Origin: Candidatus Mediterraneibacter pullistercoris
GTDB taxonomy: Bacteria; Bacillota; Clostridia; Lachnospirales; Lachnospiraceae
Direction of reading: 5' to 3'
Assembly: GCA_019116885.1 (NCBI GenBank)
Contig: DXAU01000017.1
Coordinates: 1 to 64,000, forward strand
Length of the DNA: 64,000 nucleotides
Part shown: piece by piece, positions 1 to 8,237 of the stretch
How the letters are laid out: each line of letters starts with the position of its first letter
How positions within the stretch are numbered: position 1 is the stretch's first letter
Translations under genes and position numbers: made by a program
The notes under the pieces: generated by a model
Databases searched by the model: none
Told to the model about the DNA's origin: nothing
The model's input: only the letters and a program-made list of their open reading frames with translations

Positions 1-58
1 TGATATTTACCCTTTCATACATTCATGATATATTTGTTTCTCCGTCTGACAGAAGTAG

Positions 59-390
59 ATGGTGGACATACATATGAGCAAATATATTCCTGGTAATCAG
101 AAACACCTGACACTTGAAGACTGTATCTACATCAAGAATTCTCTGAACATAGGTCTCACCATTAAAGACATTGCCCGCTATCTTTATAAGGATCCTGCCA
201 CCATCTTCAAAGAGATCCGCGCACATCGTCTCCCTGACTGGTACCATAAAGCTCCCTTTCATAATGTGAAAAACTTTTTCATCCATCGCTACCACTGCAG
301 AAAGACCAATGCCTACGGAAAGATTATTGTATGCGGCGTTAAATACGCTTCCTGTCCTACATGCAACCAGACCTGTTCTGACTTTCTGAT
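59..390 (+). pseudogene. IS30-family transposase, 5' fragment
   Basis: The first ~110 residues read like the N-terminus of an IS30-type transposase: a helix-turn-helix region (HLTLEDCIYIKNSLN, then IKDIARYLYKDPATIFKEI) followed by a cysteine cluster with the spacing C-x-T-C-N-Q-T-C. After the sequence TCSDF the frame drifts into unrelated codons, and the DDE catalytic core, which would need about 300 more residues, is absent. The start is either ATG 59 or the better ATG at 74 (MSKYIPG). It sits tail to tail with leuS, just beyond its terminator. It is a relic of an insertion and cannot move by itself. Family assignment is from recognition of the N-terminal pattern. Confidence 0.75.
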
Positions 391-506
391 AACTTTTCAA
401 TATTCCCAAACACTTTATTTTATTGCGAGATTTTCTCTCAGGTCTGTAAGCCATATGCACAGCCCCACTGACTTTATCTTCTCAGCTGCCGGGCGGCGCC
501 CTATAA

Positions 507-566
507 ATAAAATAAGAGACAGTTCTCCTTTTATACAAGCATAAGGAGTCCTGCCTCTTATTTTAT
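507..566 (-). terminator. leuS terminator hairpin
   Basis: A long imperfect inverted repeat: AAAATAAGAG (509-518) pairs with CTCTTATTTT (555-564), and CTCCTTTTAT pairs with ATAAGGAG around a short loop. It lies 10 bases past the leuS stop codon. The A/T-rich ends would give U-rich tails on either strand. Confidence 0.7.
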
Positions 567-575
567 CTGCACAGC

Positions 576-3008
576 TTACTTCATTACAATATTCACGATC
601 TTCTTCGGCACATAGATCTCTTTGATCACATTGCCTGTCAGCTTATCGGCAACAGCTTCTTTACCTGCCGCGATCGCCTCGTCCTTTGTGGCCTCGGCGG
701 AAATGCTGATGACAGCTTTTGTCTTGCCGTTGATCTGTACCGGAATCTCGATCTCGTCGTCTTTCATCGCATTTTCATCATAGCTCGGCCATCCCGCCTT
801 GAAGACAGTCTCTGTATGTCCAAGCTGCTCCCACATTTCCTCTGCAAAATGCGGTGCAAACGGGGAGATGAGGACTGCAATCGTCTCCAGAGTCTCTTTA
901 TCAATGCCGCCCTCTTTCTTGGCAGCTTCGATAAACTTGTTGTTGTACTCCATGAAACCGGAGATAACCGTATTCAGGCTGAAGCTCTCCAGACGGCCTG
1001 TGATGTCATAAACCATCTTGTGACGGAGCTTGGTCATCTCTTTCGTCGCTTTGATATCCTGATCCTTGCTGTCCATGAGCAGGTTCCAGAGACGTTTCAG
1101 GAAACGGTTGACGCCGTCGATCCCGCGGTCATCCCACTCAGCATCCAGTTCCGGGGGGCCTACAAAGAGCTCATACATTCTCAGGGAGTCACATCCATAG
1201 TCGCGCACGAGATCATCCGGCGCAACAACATTTCCCTTGGACTTACTCATCTTGATTCCGTTCTTTCCTGTAATCATTCCCTGGTTGAACAGCTTATGGA
1301 ACGGCTCGTCGAAGTCGATCACTCCGATATCACACAGGAACTTCGTATAGAATCTGGAATACAGAAGGTGGAGAACCGCGTGCTCAACACCGCCGATGTA
1401 CATATCTACCGGCAGCATCTCGTCCGCCTTTTCTCTGGATACCAGTTCTTTGTCATTGTGGTTATCTACATAGCGCAGGAAATACCATGATGATCCCGCC
1501 CACTGCGGCATGGTGTTTGTCTCTCTCTTAGCCGGTTTTCCACATACCGGGCATGTGCAGTTTACCCACTCGTCAATCGCTGCAAGCGGTGATTCTCCGG
1601 TTCCCGTCGGTTCGTAGGACTCTACGTCCGGAAGTGTAAGCGGAAGTTCTTCTTCAGGTACCGGCACGCATCCGCAGTCCGGACAGTGGATGATCGGGAT
1701 CGGCTCACCCCAGTAACGCTGACGGGAGAATACCCAGTCGCGGAGCTTATAGTTCACTGTCGCGCGTCCCAGTCCTCTCTCCTCGATGATGTGCGGAGCT
1801 TCTTTTTTCAGCACAGCAGATTCCATGCCGTTCCATTCGCCGGAGTTAATCATTGTTCCTGCTGCCTCTGTATATGCCTCTGTCATATTCTCGATCTCTT
1901 TGCCGTCTTTTGCGATGACCTGCACGATCGGAATGTCAAACTTCTTCGCAAACTCAAAGTCACGGTCGTCATGAGCCGGCACGCACATGATAGCTCCCGT
2001 ACCGTAATCAGCCAGTACGTAATCGGACAGCCAGATCGGCGTCTTCGCACCGTTTAACGGGTTGATCGCATAGCTTCCCGTAAATACACCTGTCTTCTCT
2101 TTATCCTGCATACGGTCCACATTGGACTTCATGGAAGCCTCGTAGATGTATTTTTCTACAGCATCCTTTGTCTCCGGTGTTGCGAGAGATTTCGCAAGCG
2201 CGTGCTCCGGAGCAAGCACCATGAATGTAGCGCCGTAAAGTGTATCCGGTCTTGTCGTATACACCGTGATCTTCTCATCTCTTCCGTCTACCGGGAAATC
2301 AACCTCTGCGCCGTAAGATTTTCCGATCCAGTCTGTCTGCATCTTCTTTACTTTCTCAGGCCAGTCCAGTTTATCAAGGTCATTTAAGAGACGGTCTGCG
2401 TATTTCGTGATGCGCAGCATCCACTGACGGAGATTCTTCTTCGTCACTTCCGCACCGCAGCGCTCGCATTTGCCGTTTACGACTTCCTCATTTGCCAGAC
2501 CTGTCTTACAGGACGGGCACCAGTTGATCGGGAACTCTTTCTCGTACGCAAGCCCTTCCTTGAACATTTTTACAAAGATCCACTGTGTCCATTTGTAGAA
2601 GTTCGGATCTGTTGTGTTTACTTCCATATCCCAGTCATAGAGGGCTGCGATATCATTAATCTGCTTCTTGATGTTTGCCACGTTCTCTGCCGTGGATTTT
2701 GCCGGGTGGACGCCCATCTTGATGGCATAGTTCTCAGCCGGAAGTCCGAACGCATCCCATCCCATCGGGTGTACGATATAGTATCCCTGCTGCAGTTTAT
2801 AGCGGCTCCATACGTCGGAGATCACATAGCCTCTCCAGTGTCCTACGTGAAGTCCGTTTCCTGACGGGTAAGGGAACATATCGAGGCAGTAGTATTTCTG
2901 CTTCTTATTTCCATTATCGTCAACCCTCGGATTGACCGGCTTCTCTTCCCATCTCTCACGCCATTTTTTCTCGATTGCTCTGTGGTTGTACACGATCTTT
3001 GTACCCAT
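576..3008 (-). CDS. leuS: leucyl-tRNA synthetase
   Basis: Class Ia synthetase that charges tRNA-Leu in the cytoplasm. The protein is 810 residues, normal for bacterial LeuRS. Visible marks are the HIGH-type motif HVGH (residues 54-57) in the Rossmann fold, a zinc-type CPSC...CERC pair around residues 163-185, the CP1 editing domain (T-rich TTRPDTLYG near residue 250), KMSKS at residues 586-590, and the C-terminal VQINGKTK region. The ATG start follows a GAGAGGAA ribosome binding site. It is a single-gene unit under its own promoter and T-box leader, so expression should rise when tRNA-Leu is uncharged. Confidence 0.98.
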   Translation of the reverse strand: MGTKIVYNHRAIEKKWRERWEEKPVNPRVDDNGNKKQKYYCLDMFPYPSGNGLHVGHWRGYVISDVWSRYKLQQGYYIVHPMGWDAFGLPAENYAIKMGVHPAKSTAENVANIKKQINDIAALYDWDMEVNTTDPNFYKWTQWIFVKMFKEGLAYEKEFPINWCPSCKTGLANEEVVNGKCERCGAEVTKKNLRQWMLRITKYADRLLNDLDKLDWPEKVKKMQTDWIGKSYGAEVDFPVDGRDEKITVYTTRPDTLYGATFMVLAPEHALAKSLATPETKDAVEKYIYEASMKSNVDRMQDKEKTGVFTGSYAINPLNGAKTPIWLSDYVLADYGTGAIMCVPAHDDRDFEFAKKFDIPIVQVIAKDGKEIENMTEAYTEAAGTMINSGEWNGMESAVLKKEAPHIIEERGLGRATVNYKLRDWVFSRQRYWGEPIPIIHCPDCGCVPVPEEELPLTLPDVESYEPTGTGESPLAAIDEWVNCTCPVCGKPAKRETNTMPQWAGSSWYFLRYVDNHNDKELVSREKADEMLPVDMYIGGVEHAVLHLLYSRFYTKFLCDIGVIDFDEPFHKLFNQGMITGKNGIKMSKSKGNVVAPDDLVRDYGCDSLRMYELFVGPPELDAEWDDRGIDGVNRFLKRLWNLLMDSKDQDIKATKEMTKLRHKMVYDITGRLESFSLNTVISGFMEYNNKFIEAAKKEGGIDKETLETIAVLISPFAPHFAEEMWEQLGHTETVFKAGWPSYDENAMKDDEIEIPVQINGKTKAVISISAEATKDEAIAAGKEAVADKLTGNVIKEIYVPKKIVNIVMK

Positions 3009-3078
3009 CTGATGATTCCTCTCTTTCTTCTCTCACTGAGCGTCCGCCTGAAGACTGTTCTGATCTTTCATTTCAACC

Positions 3079-3431
3079 GGATGCATAAAGAAAGCCTTTT
3101 CTTCTCATATCAAGAGACGAAAAGGCTTATTTTCCGTGGTACCACTCTCATTCATCTGTCTGCGGACAGATGCGCTCATTGATTCTGTAACGGGAACTCC
3201 CGCTTCTGCCTGCCTGTGTCACTTGACGAGGTCTTTACAAGTCTAGTGACAAGGTACAACCCGTTGGCTTGGCGAGGTCTTTTCAAGCCTGGCAACGTGG
3301 TTGTTTCCTTACAGATTCAACAGAAGAACTCCAAGGCCAGTTCAGAGTTTACGCTGCTGCCTCGCACCACCCGGCAGCTCTCTTAAAACGATACGCTCCT
3401 ACTATTCCTCTTCTTTGTCTTTTCAATATAC
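3079..3431 (-). promoter_or_regulatory. T-box leader of leuS (Leu, specifier CUG)
   Basis: Read on the minus strand, the leader has the stem I distal-loop signature GGUGGUGCGAG, then GAA-CUG-G (specifier CUG at 3340-3338, a leucine codon followed by a purine). It ends with the T-box core GUGGUACCAC at 3145-3136, and then a terminator hairpin AAGCCUUUUC (3128-3119) / GAAAAGGCUU (3101-3092) followed by UCUUU. Uncharged tRNA-Leu should favour the antiterminator. Known family: T-box riboswitches. The specifier position is my reading of stem I and was not folded computationally. Confidence 0.93.
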
Positions 3432-3437
3432 TCAATT

Positions 3438-3466
3438 ATTATATGAAGAAGCTTAAAATAAGTCAA
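3438..3466 (-). promoter_or_regulatory. leuS promoter
   Basis: TTGACT (3466-3461), a 17-base spacer, and TATAAT (3443-3438), placing the transcript start near 3431 at the head of the T-box leader. It lies directly behind the nrdG stop region. Confidence 0.8.
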
Positions 3467-3473
3467 GGAAAAT

Positions 3474-4013
3474 TTATATTCCTCTCTTAACTTTCGGCTC
3501 CCACAGTACGATATCACCGCTCTCCAGGCTCTTTTTCACGTCGATCAGGCGCTGGTTCGATGATCCACGGAACACGAGCCGGATATCCTTTAATTTTTCT
3601 ACAAACCGCCCGTCCACCAGTATATCGATCATGGAGAGCATTTCATCCGTATAACTGCATCGCGCTCTGCTTTCATTCAGAAGTTCTTTGTCAAACAGAT
3701 AGCCGGTGTAGCACCAGACTGTCTTCTGCGGATACTGCTCTCTTACTCTCCTGATAAGCTGTACCAGAACTTCCTGATTCTGCGGTTCAAACGGCTCTCC
3801 GCCGAGCAGTGTCAGCCCGTTTATATACCCCGGTGAAAGCGCATCTAAAATTTCCTGCTCTGTCTCTTCCGTATATTCTTTCCCATAGGCAAAATCCCAT
3901 GTATCCTGATTAAAACACCCCGGGCAGTGATGGGTACAGCCGGAAACAAAGAGGGAGACTCTGACTCCCTCGCCGTTTGCGATATCGCATTTTTTAATTT
4001 CTCCGTAGTGCAT
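3474..4013 (-). CDS. nrdG: anaerobic ribonucleotide reductase activating enzyme
   Basis: Radical-SAM activase that uses S-adenosylmethionine and a 4Fe-4S cluster to install the glycyl radical on NrdD. The cluster motif C-x3-C-x2-C is at residues 26, 30 and 33 (CTHHCPGC), followed by LGGEPF. The length is 179 residues, usual for the family. I chose the ATG at 4013 because it follows an AGGAGA site and gives the standard NrdG N-terminus. An upstream extension would run inside nrdD. It lies 44 bases after nrdD and is probably co-transcribed. Confidence 0.95.
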   Translation of the reverse strand: MHYGEIKKCDIANGEGVRVSLFVSGCTHHCPGCFNQDTWDFAYGKEYTEETEQEILDALSPGYINGLTLLGGEPFEPQNQEVLVQLIRRVREQYPQKTVWCYTGYLFDKELLNESRARCSYTDEMLSMIDILVDGRFVEKLKDIRLVFRGSSNQRLIDVKKSLESGDIVLWEPKVKRGI

Positions 4014-4057
4014 ATTCTCTCCTGCTAATCTCACATATTCAATATGCTCATTCTTTT

Positions 4058-6217
4058 CTAGAGATGCAGCACTCTTTCCTTGATTTCCTGTGTCCTTCCC
4101 TGATTCCAGAACTGTGTTCCGATATATCCGCAGGTACGTCTCGCCACGTTCAGTTTGTCCTGATCTCTGTTGCCGCAGTGCGGGCACTCCCACTCGAGCT
4201 TGCCATCCTCTGTCGTCACGATCTGGATCTCTCCATCGTAACCGCACACCTGGCAGTAATCACTCTTCGTATTCAGCTCCGCATACATAATATTGTCATA
4301 GATAAATCTCATCACCTGCAGTACGGCCGGTATGTTGTCCTGCATGTCCGGTACTTCCACGTAGCTGATCGCTCCGCCTGTGGAGAGCGCCTGGAACTGG
4401 GACTCGAATTTCAGTTTGGAGAAAGCGTCGATCTCCTCGCCTACATGAACATGATAACTGTTCGTGATATAGCTCTTGTCGGTCACGCCCGGCACAATGC
4501 CAAATCTCTTCTGAAGACATTTTGCAAACTTGTATGTCGTGCTCTCAATTGGTGATCCATAAATGCTGAAACCGATATTTGTCTCTTCTTTCCACTTATT
4601 GCATGAATCATTCATATGCTTCATGACGTCAAGCGCAAACGGAGTCGCGTCGCAATCTGTATGAGATTTTCCGGTCATGTATCTTACGCACTCGTACAAC
4701 CCTGCATATCCCAGAGAGATCGTAGAGTATCCGCCATAGAGCAGCTTGTCAATCGTCTCACCCTTTTCCAAACGCGCGAGAGCGCCGAACTGCCACAAGA
4801 TCGGAGCCGCATCGGAGAGCGTGCCTTTCAGTCTGTTGTGTCTGCACATCAGAGCACGGTAGCACAGATCCAGCCTCTCGTCAAATATTTTCCAGAACTT
4901 CTCCATATCTCCGCCGGAGGACAGAGCCACATCTACAAGGTTGATCGTCACAACTCCCTGATTGAAGCGTCCATAGAATTTATAATTTCCATTCTCATCT
5001 TTCCACGGACTTAATGCGCTTCTGCATCCCATCACCGGAAAGCAGTTTCCTTCTTTGAGTTCTTTCATTTTCTTCTCGGAAATATAATCTGGCACAAGAC
5101 GCTTTGACGTACACTTTGCCGCCAGCTCAGTCAGATAATAGTAGGGAGTTCCCTCCTCTACGTTATCCTCCTCCAGTACATAGATAAGTTTCGGGAACGC
5201 CGGAGTCACCCAGACTCCCTCCTCGTTCTTCACGCCCTGATAGCGCTGTTTGAGCGTCTCCTCGATGATCATTGCAAGGTCCTTTTTCTCCGCCTCACTC
5301 TTCGCTTCATTCAAATACATGAACACCGTAAGAAATGGCGCCTGTCCGTTTGTCGTCATCAGGGTGATGACCTGATATTCGATAGTCTGGACTCCCTTTG
5401 TGATCTCCTTTTTCAGACGTCCTTCCACGATCTCATCAAGCTGGTCTGCCGGGCAGTCAAATCCGATCGTCCGCATCTCTCCCTCGACTTCTGCACGGAT
5501 CTTATCTCTTGACACCTGTACAAAAGGAGCAAGGTGTGCAAGGGAGATGCTCTGTCCGCCGTACTGGTTGCTGGCAACCTGCGCGATGATCTGCGTCGCG
5601 ATATTACATGCAGTCGAGAAGCTGTGCGGCTTCTCGATCATAGTGCCGCTGATAACCGTACCGTTCTGCAGCATATCCTCAAGGTTCACCAGGTCGCAGT
5701 TGTGCATATGCTGCGCATAGTAATCAGAATCATGGAAATGAATGATTCCCTGCTTATCCGCCTCCACGATATCCTCCGGGAGGAGCATCCTCTGCGTCAG
5801 GTCACGGCTCACCTCTCCTGCCATGTAATCCCTCTGTACACTGTTGACTGCGGGGTTTTTATTGGAATTTTCCTGCTTTACGTCCTCATTATTACATTCG
5901 ATCAGAGAAAGAATCCTGTTGTCTGTCGTGTTCGCCTTGCGCACAAGGGAGCGTTTATACCGATAACGCACATACCGTCTTGCAAGCTCAAACGCGCCGG
6001 TCGCCATGATCTGATTCTCCACCATATCCTGTATCTCCTCGACAGACACCGCGCGGTTCAGCTTATTGCATTTGAACTCAACAAACTCTGCAATGTCTTC
6101 AATCTGAGCGTCTGTCAGACTCCTGGCCTCCGTTGACCGGTCCGCCTTGGTCACAGCAACCACGATCTTTTTGATATCAAATATTTCTTCTGCTCCATTT
6201 CTTTTGATGATCTTCAT
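4058..6217 (-). CDS. nrdD: anaerobic ribonucleoside-triphosphate reductase, class III
   Basis: Reduces ribonucleoside triphosphates to deoxy forms without oxygen. The 719-residue protein begins with an ATP-cone regulatory domain (about residues 1-95), then the ten-stranded barrel core. It ends with a zinc site (CQVC and CPHC) and the glycyl-radical loop RRTCGYIG, in which the radical glycine is residue 697. It is activated by the NrdG encoded immediately downstream. Upstream NrdR boxes indicate repression when dATP is plentiful. This gene pair points to an anaerobe. Confidence 0.98.
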   Translation of the reverse strand: MKIIKRNGAEEIFDIKKIVVAVTKADRSTEARSLTDAQIEDIAEFVEFKCNKLNRAVSVEEIQDMVENQIMATGAFELARRYVRYRYKRSLVRKANTTDNRILSLIECNNEDVKQENSNKNPAVNSVQRDYMAGEVSRDLTQRMLLPEDIVEADKQGIIHFHDSDYYAQHMHNCDLVNLEDMLQNGTVISGTMIEKPHSFSTACNIATQIIAQVASNQYGGQSISLAHLAPFVQVSRDKIRAEVEGEMRTIGFDCPADQLDEIVEGRLKKEITKGVQTIEYQVITLMTTNGQAPFLTVFMYLNEAKSEAEKKDLAMIIEETLKQRYQGVKNEEGVWVTPAFPKLIYVLEEDNVEEGTPYYYLTELAAKCTSKRLVPDYISEKKMKELKEGNCFPVMGCRSALSPWKDENGNYKFYGRFNQGVVTINLVDVALSSGGDMEKFWKIFDERLDLCYRALMCRHNRLKGTLSDAAPILWQFGALARLEKGETIDKLLYGGYSTISLGYAGLYECVRYMTGKSHTDCDATPFALDVMKHMNDSCNKWKEETNIGFSIYGSPIESTTYKFAKCLQKRFGIVPGVTDKSYITNSYHVHVGEEIDAFSKLKFESQFQALSTGGAISYVEVPDMQDNIPAVLQVMRFIYDNIMYAELNTKSDYCQVCGYDGEIQIVTTEDGKLEWECPHCGNRDQDKLNVARRTCGYIGTQFWNQGRTQEIKERVLHL

Positions 6218-6331
6218 CCTGTTTTCTCCTCATTCTCACTATTTGGATTCTTTGTATATTTGAACGCATCCTGCCTGTCAGCCCGGAAGAAAGAACTCCG
6301 CCGGCAGGATCTATATATCCATCCGAAATCC

Positions 6332-6360
6332 ATTCTAATACAAAATATAGTATAATGCAA
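6332..6360 (-). promoter_or_regulatory. nrdDG promoter
   Basis: TTGCAT (6360-6355), a 17-base spacer, and TAGAAT (6337-6332). The spacer is almost exactly filled by the first NrdR-like box. The remaining DNA between nrdD and the alsT terminator shows no gene. Confidence 0.65.
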
Positions 6361-6384
6361 TCCCAAAAACACATTATCATGTAT
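6338..6384. promoter_or_regulatory. paired NrdR boxes
   Basis: Box 1 is ATACAAAATATAGTAT (6338-6353), 12 of 16 matches to the NrdR consensus ACACTATATATAGTGT. Box 2 is ACACATTATCATGTAT (6369-6384), 10 of 16. Their centres are 31 bp apart, the three-turn spacing typical of NrdR operators. Box 1 sits between the -35 and -10 elements. Confidence 0.75.
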
Positions 6385-6496
6385 TTTCTGAACAACATCC
6401 TGTAATCTTATGATTATTGTTTAAAGCGAAATCTTTTCATGTTTTGTTACACAAATCCGGAGAGAAAATATAATTATCTGTTATTTTCAGAGACAT

Positions 6497-6538
6497 ATAA
6501 AAACAGCCTGTAATCATCTTTACTGAATACAGACTGTT
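6497..6538 (-). terminator. terminator after the alanine/glycine symporter gene
   Basis: On the minus strand, AACAGTCTGTA (6538-6528) pairs with TACAGGCTGTT (6512-6502), followed by TTTTTAT. Confidence 0.8.
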
Positions 6539-6570
6539 CTTACCGATTTTAGAAATATTCTTTTGTACTT

Positions 6571-7983
6571 CTATCTCATCGTTTTTAATCTTGTAAAGTA
6601 ATCCCTGGATTCTCTGACGACCACCCCGTTAAGCGCCAGCAAAGCGATCAGATTGGGGAATGCCATCAGCGCATTGAACACATCCGCGATATTCCATACT
6701 GCTGCAACCGTCATATAAGGTCCGATAAAGACCGCAGCGATATACAGCCATCTGTATCCTGTCACCACAGATCTGTTCCTGTTGAAAAGATACTCCACAC
6801 AGCGTTCTCCATAGTAATTCCACCCAAGAATCGTTGTAAATGCAAAGAACACAAGACAGATCATCAGTGCGAACGATGCCGCTTCCGGCGGGAACGGCAG
6901 CCCTTTCTGAAATGCATCCATCGTGATCTCCACTCCTTCAAGCTCCGGGTTCATCCATGAGCCTGCGATCACAACGGAGATTCCTGTCATCGTACAGATC
7001 ACGATCGTATCAATAAATGTTCCTGTCATAGACACCAGTCCCTGACGTGCCGGTTCCTTTGTCACCGCTGCCGCCGCTGCGATCGGTGCGCTTCCAAGTC
7101 CGGACTCGTTGGAGAAGATTCCTCTCGCAATTCCCTGCTGCATGGCGACAACCATGCTTCCCATAGCTCCGCCTGCCAGCGCGCTTCCGGTAAACGCAGA
7201 TTTAACGATAGAAACGACTGCAGCCGGTACCTCCGTAATGTTCGTAACTATAATAATCAGTCCCAGCGCCACATACAGGATCGCCATAAACGGCACAACA
7301 ATCTCTGATACTTTCGCAATCCTCCGGATACCGCCGATCACGACCATTCCTACGCACAGCGTCAGAATAATGCAGGTGATAACGGTACTCCACGAATACG
7401 TCCTGCCGAACAGTGATACTACATTTTCCGTATTCGGATCAAAGAAATTCGTCACTGCGGATGATATGCTGTTCACCTGGGTAAATGTCCCGATTCCGAA
7501 TAATCCTACGCACGCACCGAAAAATGCGAATATCTTCGCAAGCCATTTCCAGTTTTTGCCCATCCCGTTCTCAATATAATAGAATGGTCCGCCCAGGACA
7601 TGTCCGTCTTTATCAACCGTACGGTACTTGATCGCCAGAAGCCCCTCTGCATATTTTGTCGCCATACCGAGAAATGCGGCAACAATCATCCAGAACAGCG
7701 CTCCCGGCCCGCCTGCCGCAAGCGCGGTCGCCACACCGGCAATATTCCCGGTTCCGATCGTCGCAGACAATGCAGTGCAAAGCGCCCCAAAACTGGTCAC
7801 TTCCCCGTGTCCCTCTTCTTCATTTTTCACCATGAACCTGAATGCTTTGCCGAGATGCCTTACCTGTAAAAGCCCCAGCCTGACTGTGAGTAGAAATCCT
7901 GTAAACAGGATGAGAATGATCAGCGGCAGCCCCCACACAGCGCCCTGAACAGCAGTGATTATCTTGTTGATCTGCTCCAACAT
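6571..7983 (-). CDS. alanine/glycine:cation symporter (AGCS family, AlsT-like)
   Basis: Membrane carrier of 470 residues with about 11 hydrophobic segments. It imports alanine or glycine with sodium. Family marks include GTGNIAGVATALAAGGPGA (near residue 75), QQGIARGIFSNESGLGSAP (near residue 285) and the conserved WNYYGERC late in the protein. The start ATG is preceded by GGAGG, which overlaps the 3' edge of a glycine riboswitch. Glycine is therefore the likely substrate or signal, with glycine availability setting expression. It is a single-gene unit closed by a terminator. Substrate is inferred from the riboswitch. Confidence 0.95.
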   Translation of the reverse strand: MLEQINKIITAVQGAVWGLPLIILILFTGFLLTVRLGLLQVRHLGKAFRFMVKNEEEGHGEVTSFGALCTALSATIGTGNIAGVATALAAGGPGALFWMIVAAFLGMATKYAEGLLAIKYRTVDKDGHVLGGPFYYIENGMGKNWKWLAKIFAFFGACVGLFGIGTFTQVNSISSAVTNFFDPNTENVVSLFGRTYSWSTVITCIILTLCVGMVVIGGIRRIAKVSEIVVPFMAILYVALGLIIIVTNITEVPAAVVSIVKSAFTGSALAGGAMGSMVVAMQQGIARGIFSNESGLGSAPIAAAAAVTKEPARQGLVSMTGTFIDTIVICTMTGISVVIAGSWMNPELEGVEITMDAFQKGLPFPPEAASFALMICLVFFAFTTILGWNYYGERCVEYLFNRNRSVVTGYRWLYIAAVFIGPYMTVAAVWNIADVFNALMAFPNLIALLALNGVVVRESRDYFTRLKTMR

Positions 7984-7994
7984 TCCTTTATACC

Positions 7995-8130
7995 TCCATC
8001 CTTTTGCCTGAGAGACTCACGGTATCTCTGGCGGATCTCTCCGCCAAATACCGCTTACACCTTCGGCGCCCTCCAGCAGATGCCCGCAGCCGTCTGTCCG
8101 GTGCGTTTCTGCAGGAGAGACTCTCCTGAG
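7995..8130 (-). promoter_or_regulatory. glycine riboswitch (single aptamer)
   Basis: The minus strand shows the two conserved blocks of the gcvT motif: GCGCCGAAGGUGUAAGCGG (8069-8051) and CUCUCAGGCAAAAGGAUGG (8014-7996), preceded by GGAGAGUCUCUCC. I see one aptamer, not the common tandem pair. Its 3' end nearly touches the GGAGG ribosome binding site, so control could be translational. I see no separate intrinsic terminator before the gene. Confidence 0.93.
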
Positions 8131-8164
8131 TATTTTTCTGTTATGCTTTAACACAACAAAGTAA

Positions 8165-8193
8165 AGGATATCACTTCTGAATCATGATTGCAA
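8165..8193 (-). promoter_or_regulatory. promoter for the glycine-riboswitch transcript
   Basis: TTGCAA (8193-8188), a 17-base spacer and TATCCT (8170-8165), which would start RNA near 8158, just before the aptamer. Confidence 0.55.
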
Positions 8194-8237
8194 CTGTTTT
8201 CGGACCGATCATCAATATTTCTGCGGCAGATCCTCTT

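Noticed and set aside
1-570. Intact insertion sequence at the window start
   Set aside because: Only the transposase N-terminus is present. No DDE core and no second end can be seen.
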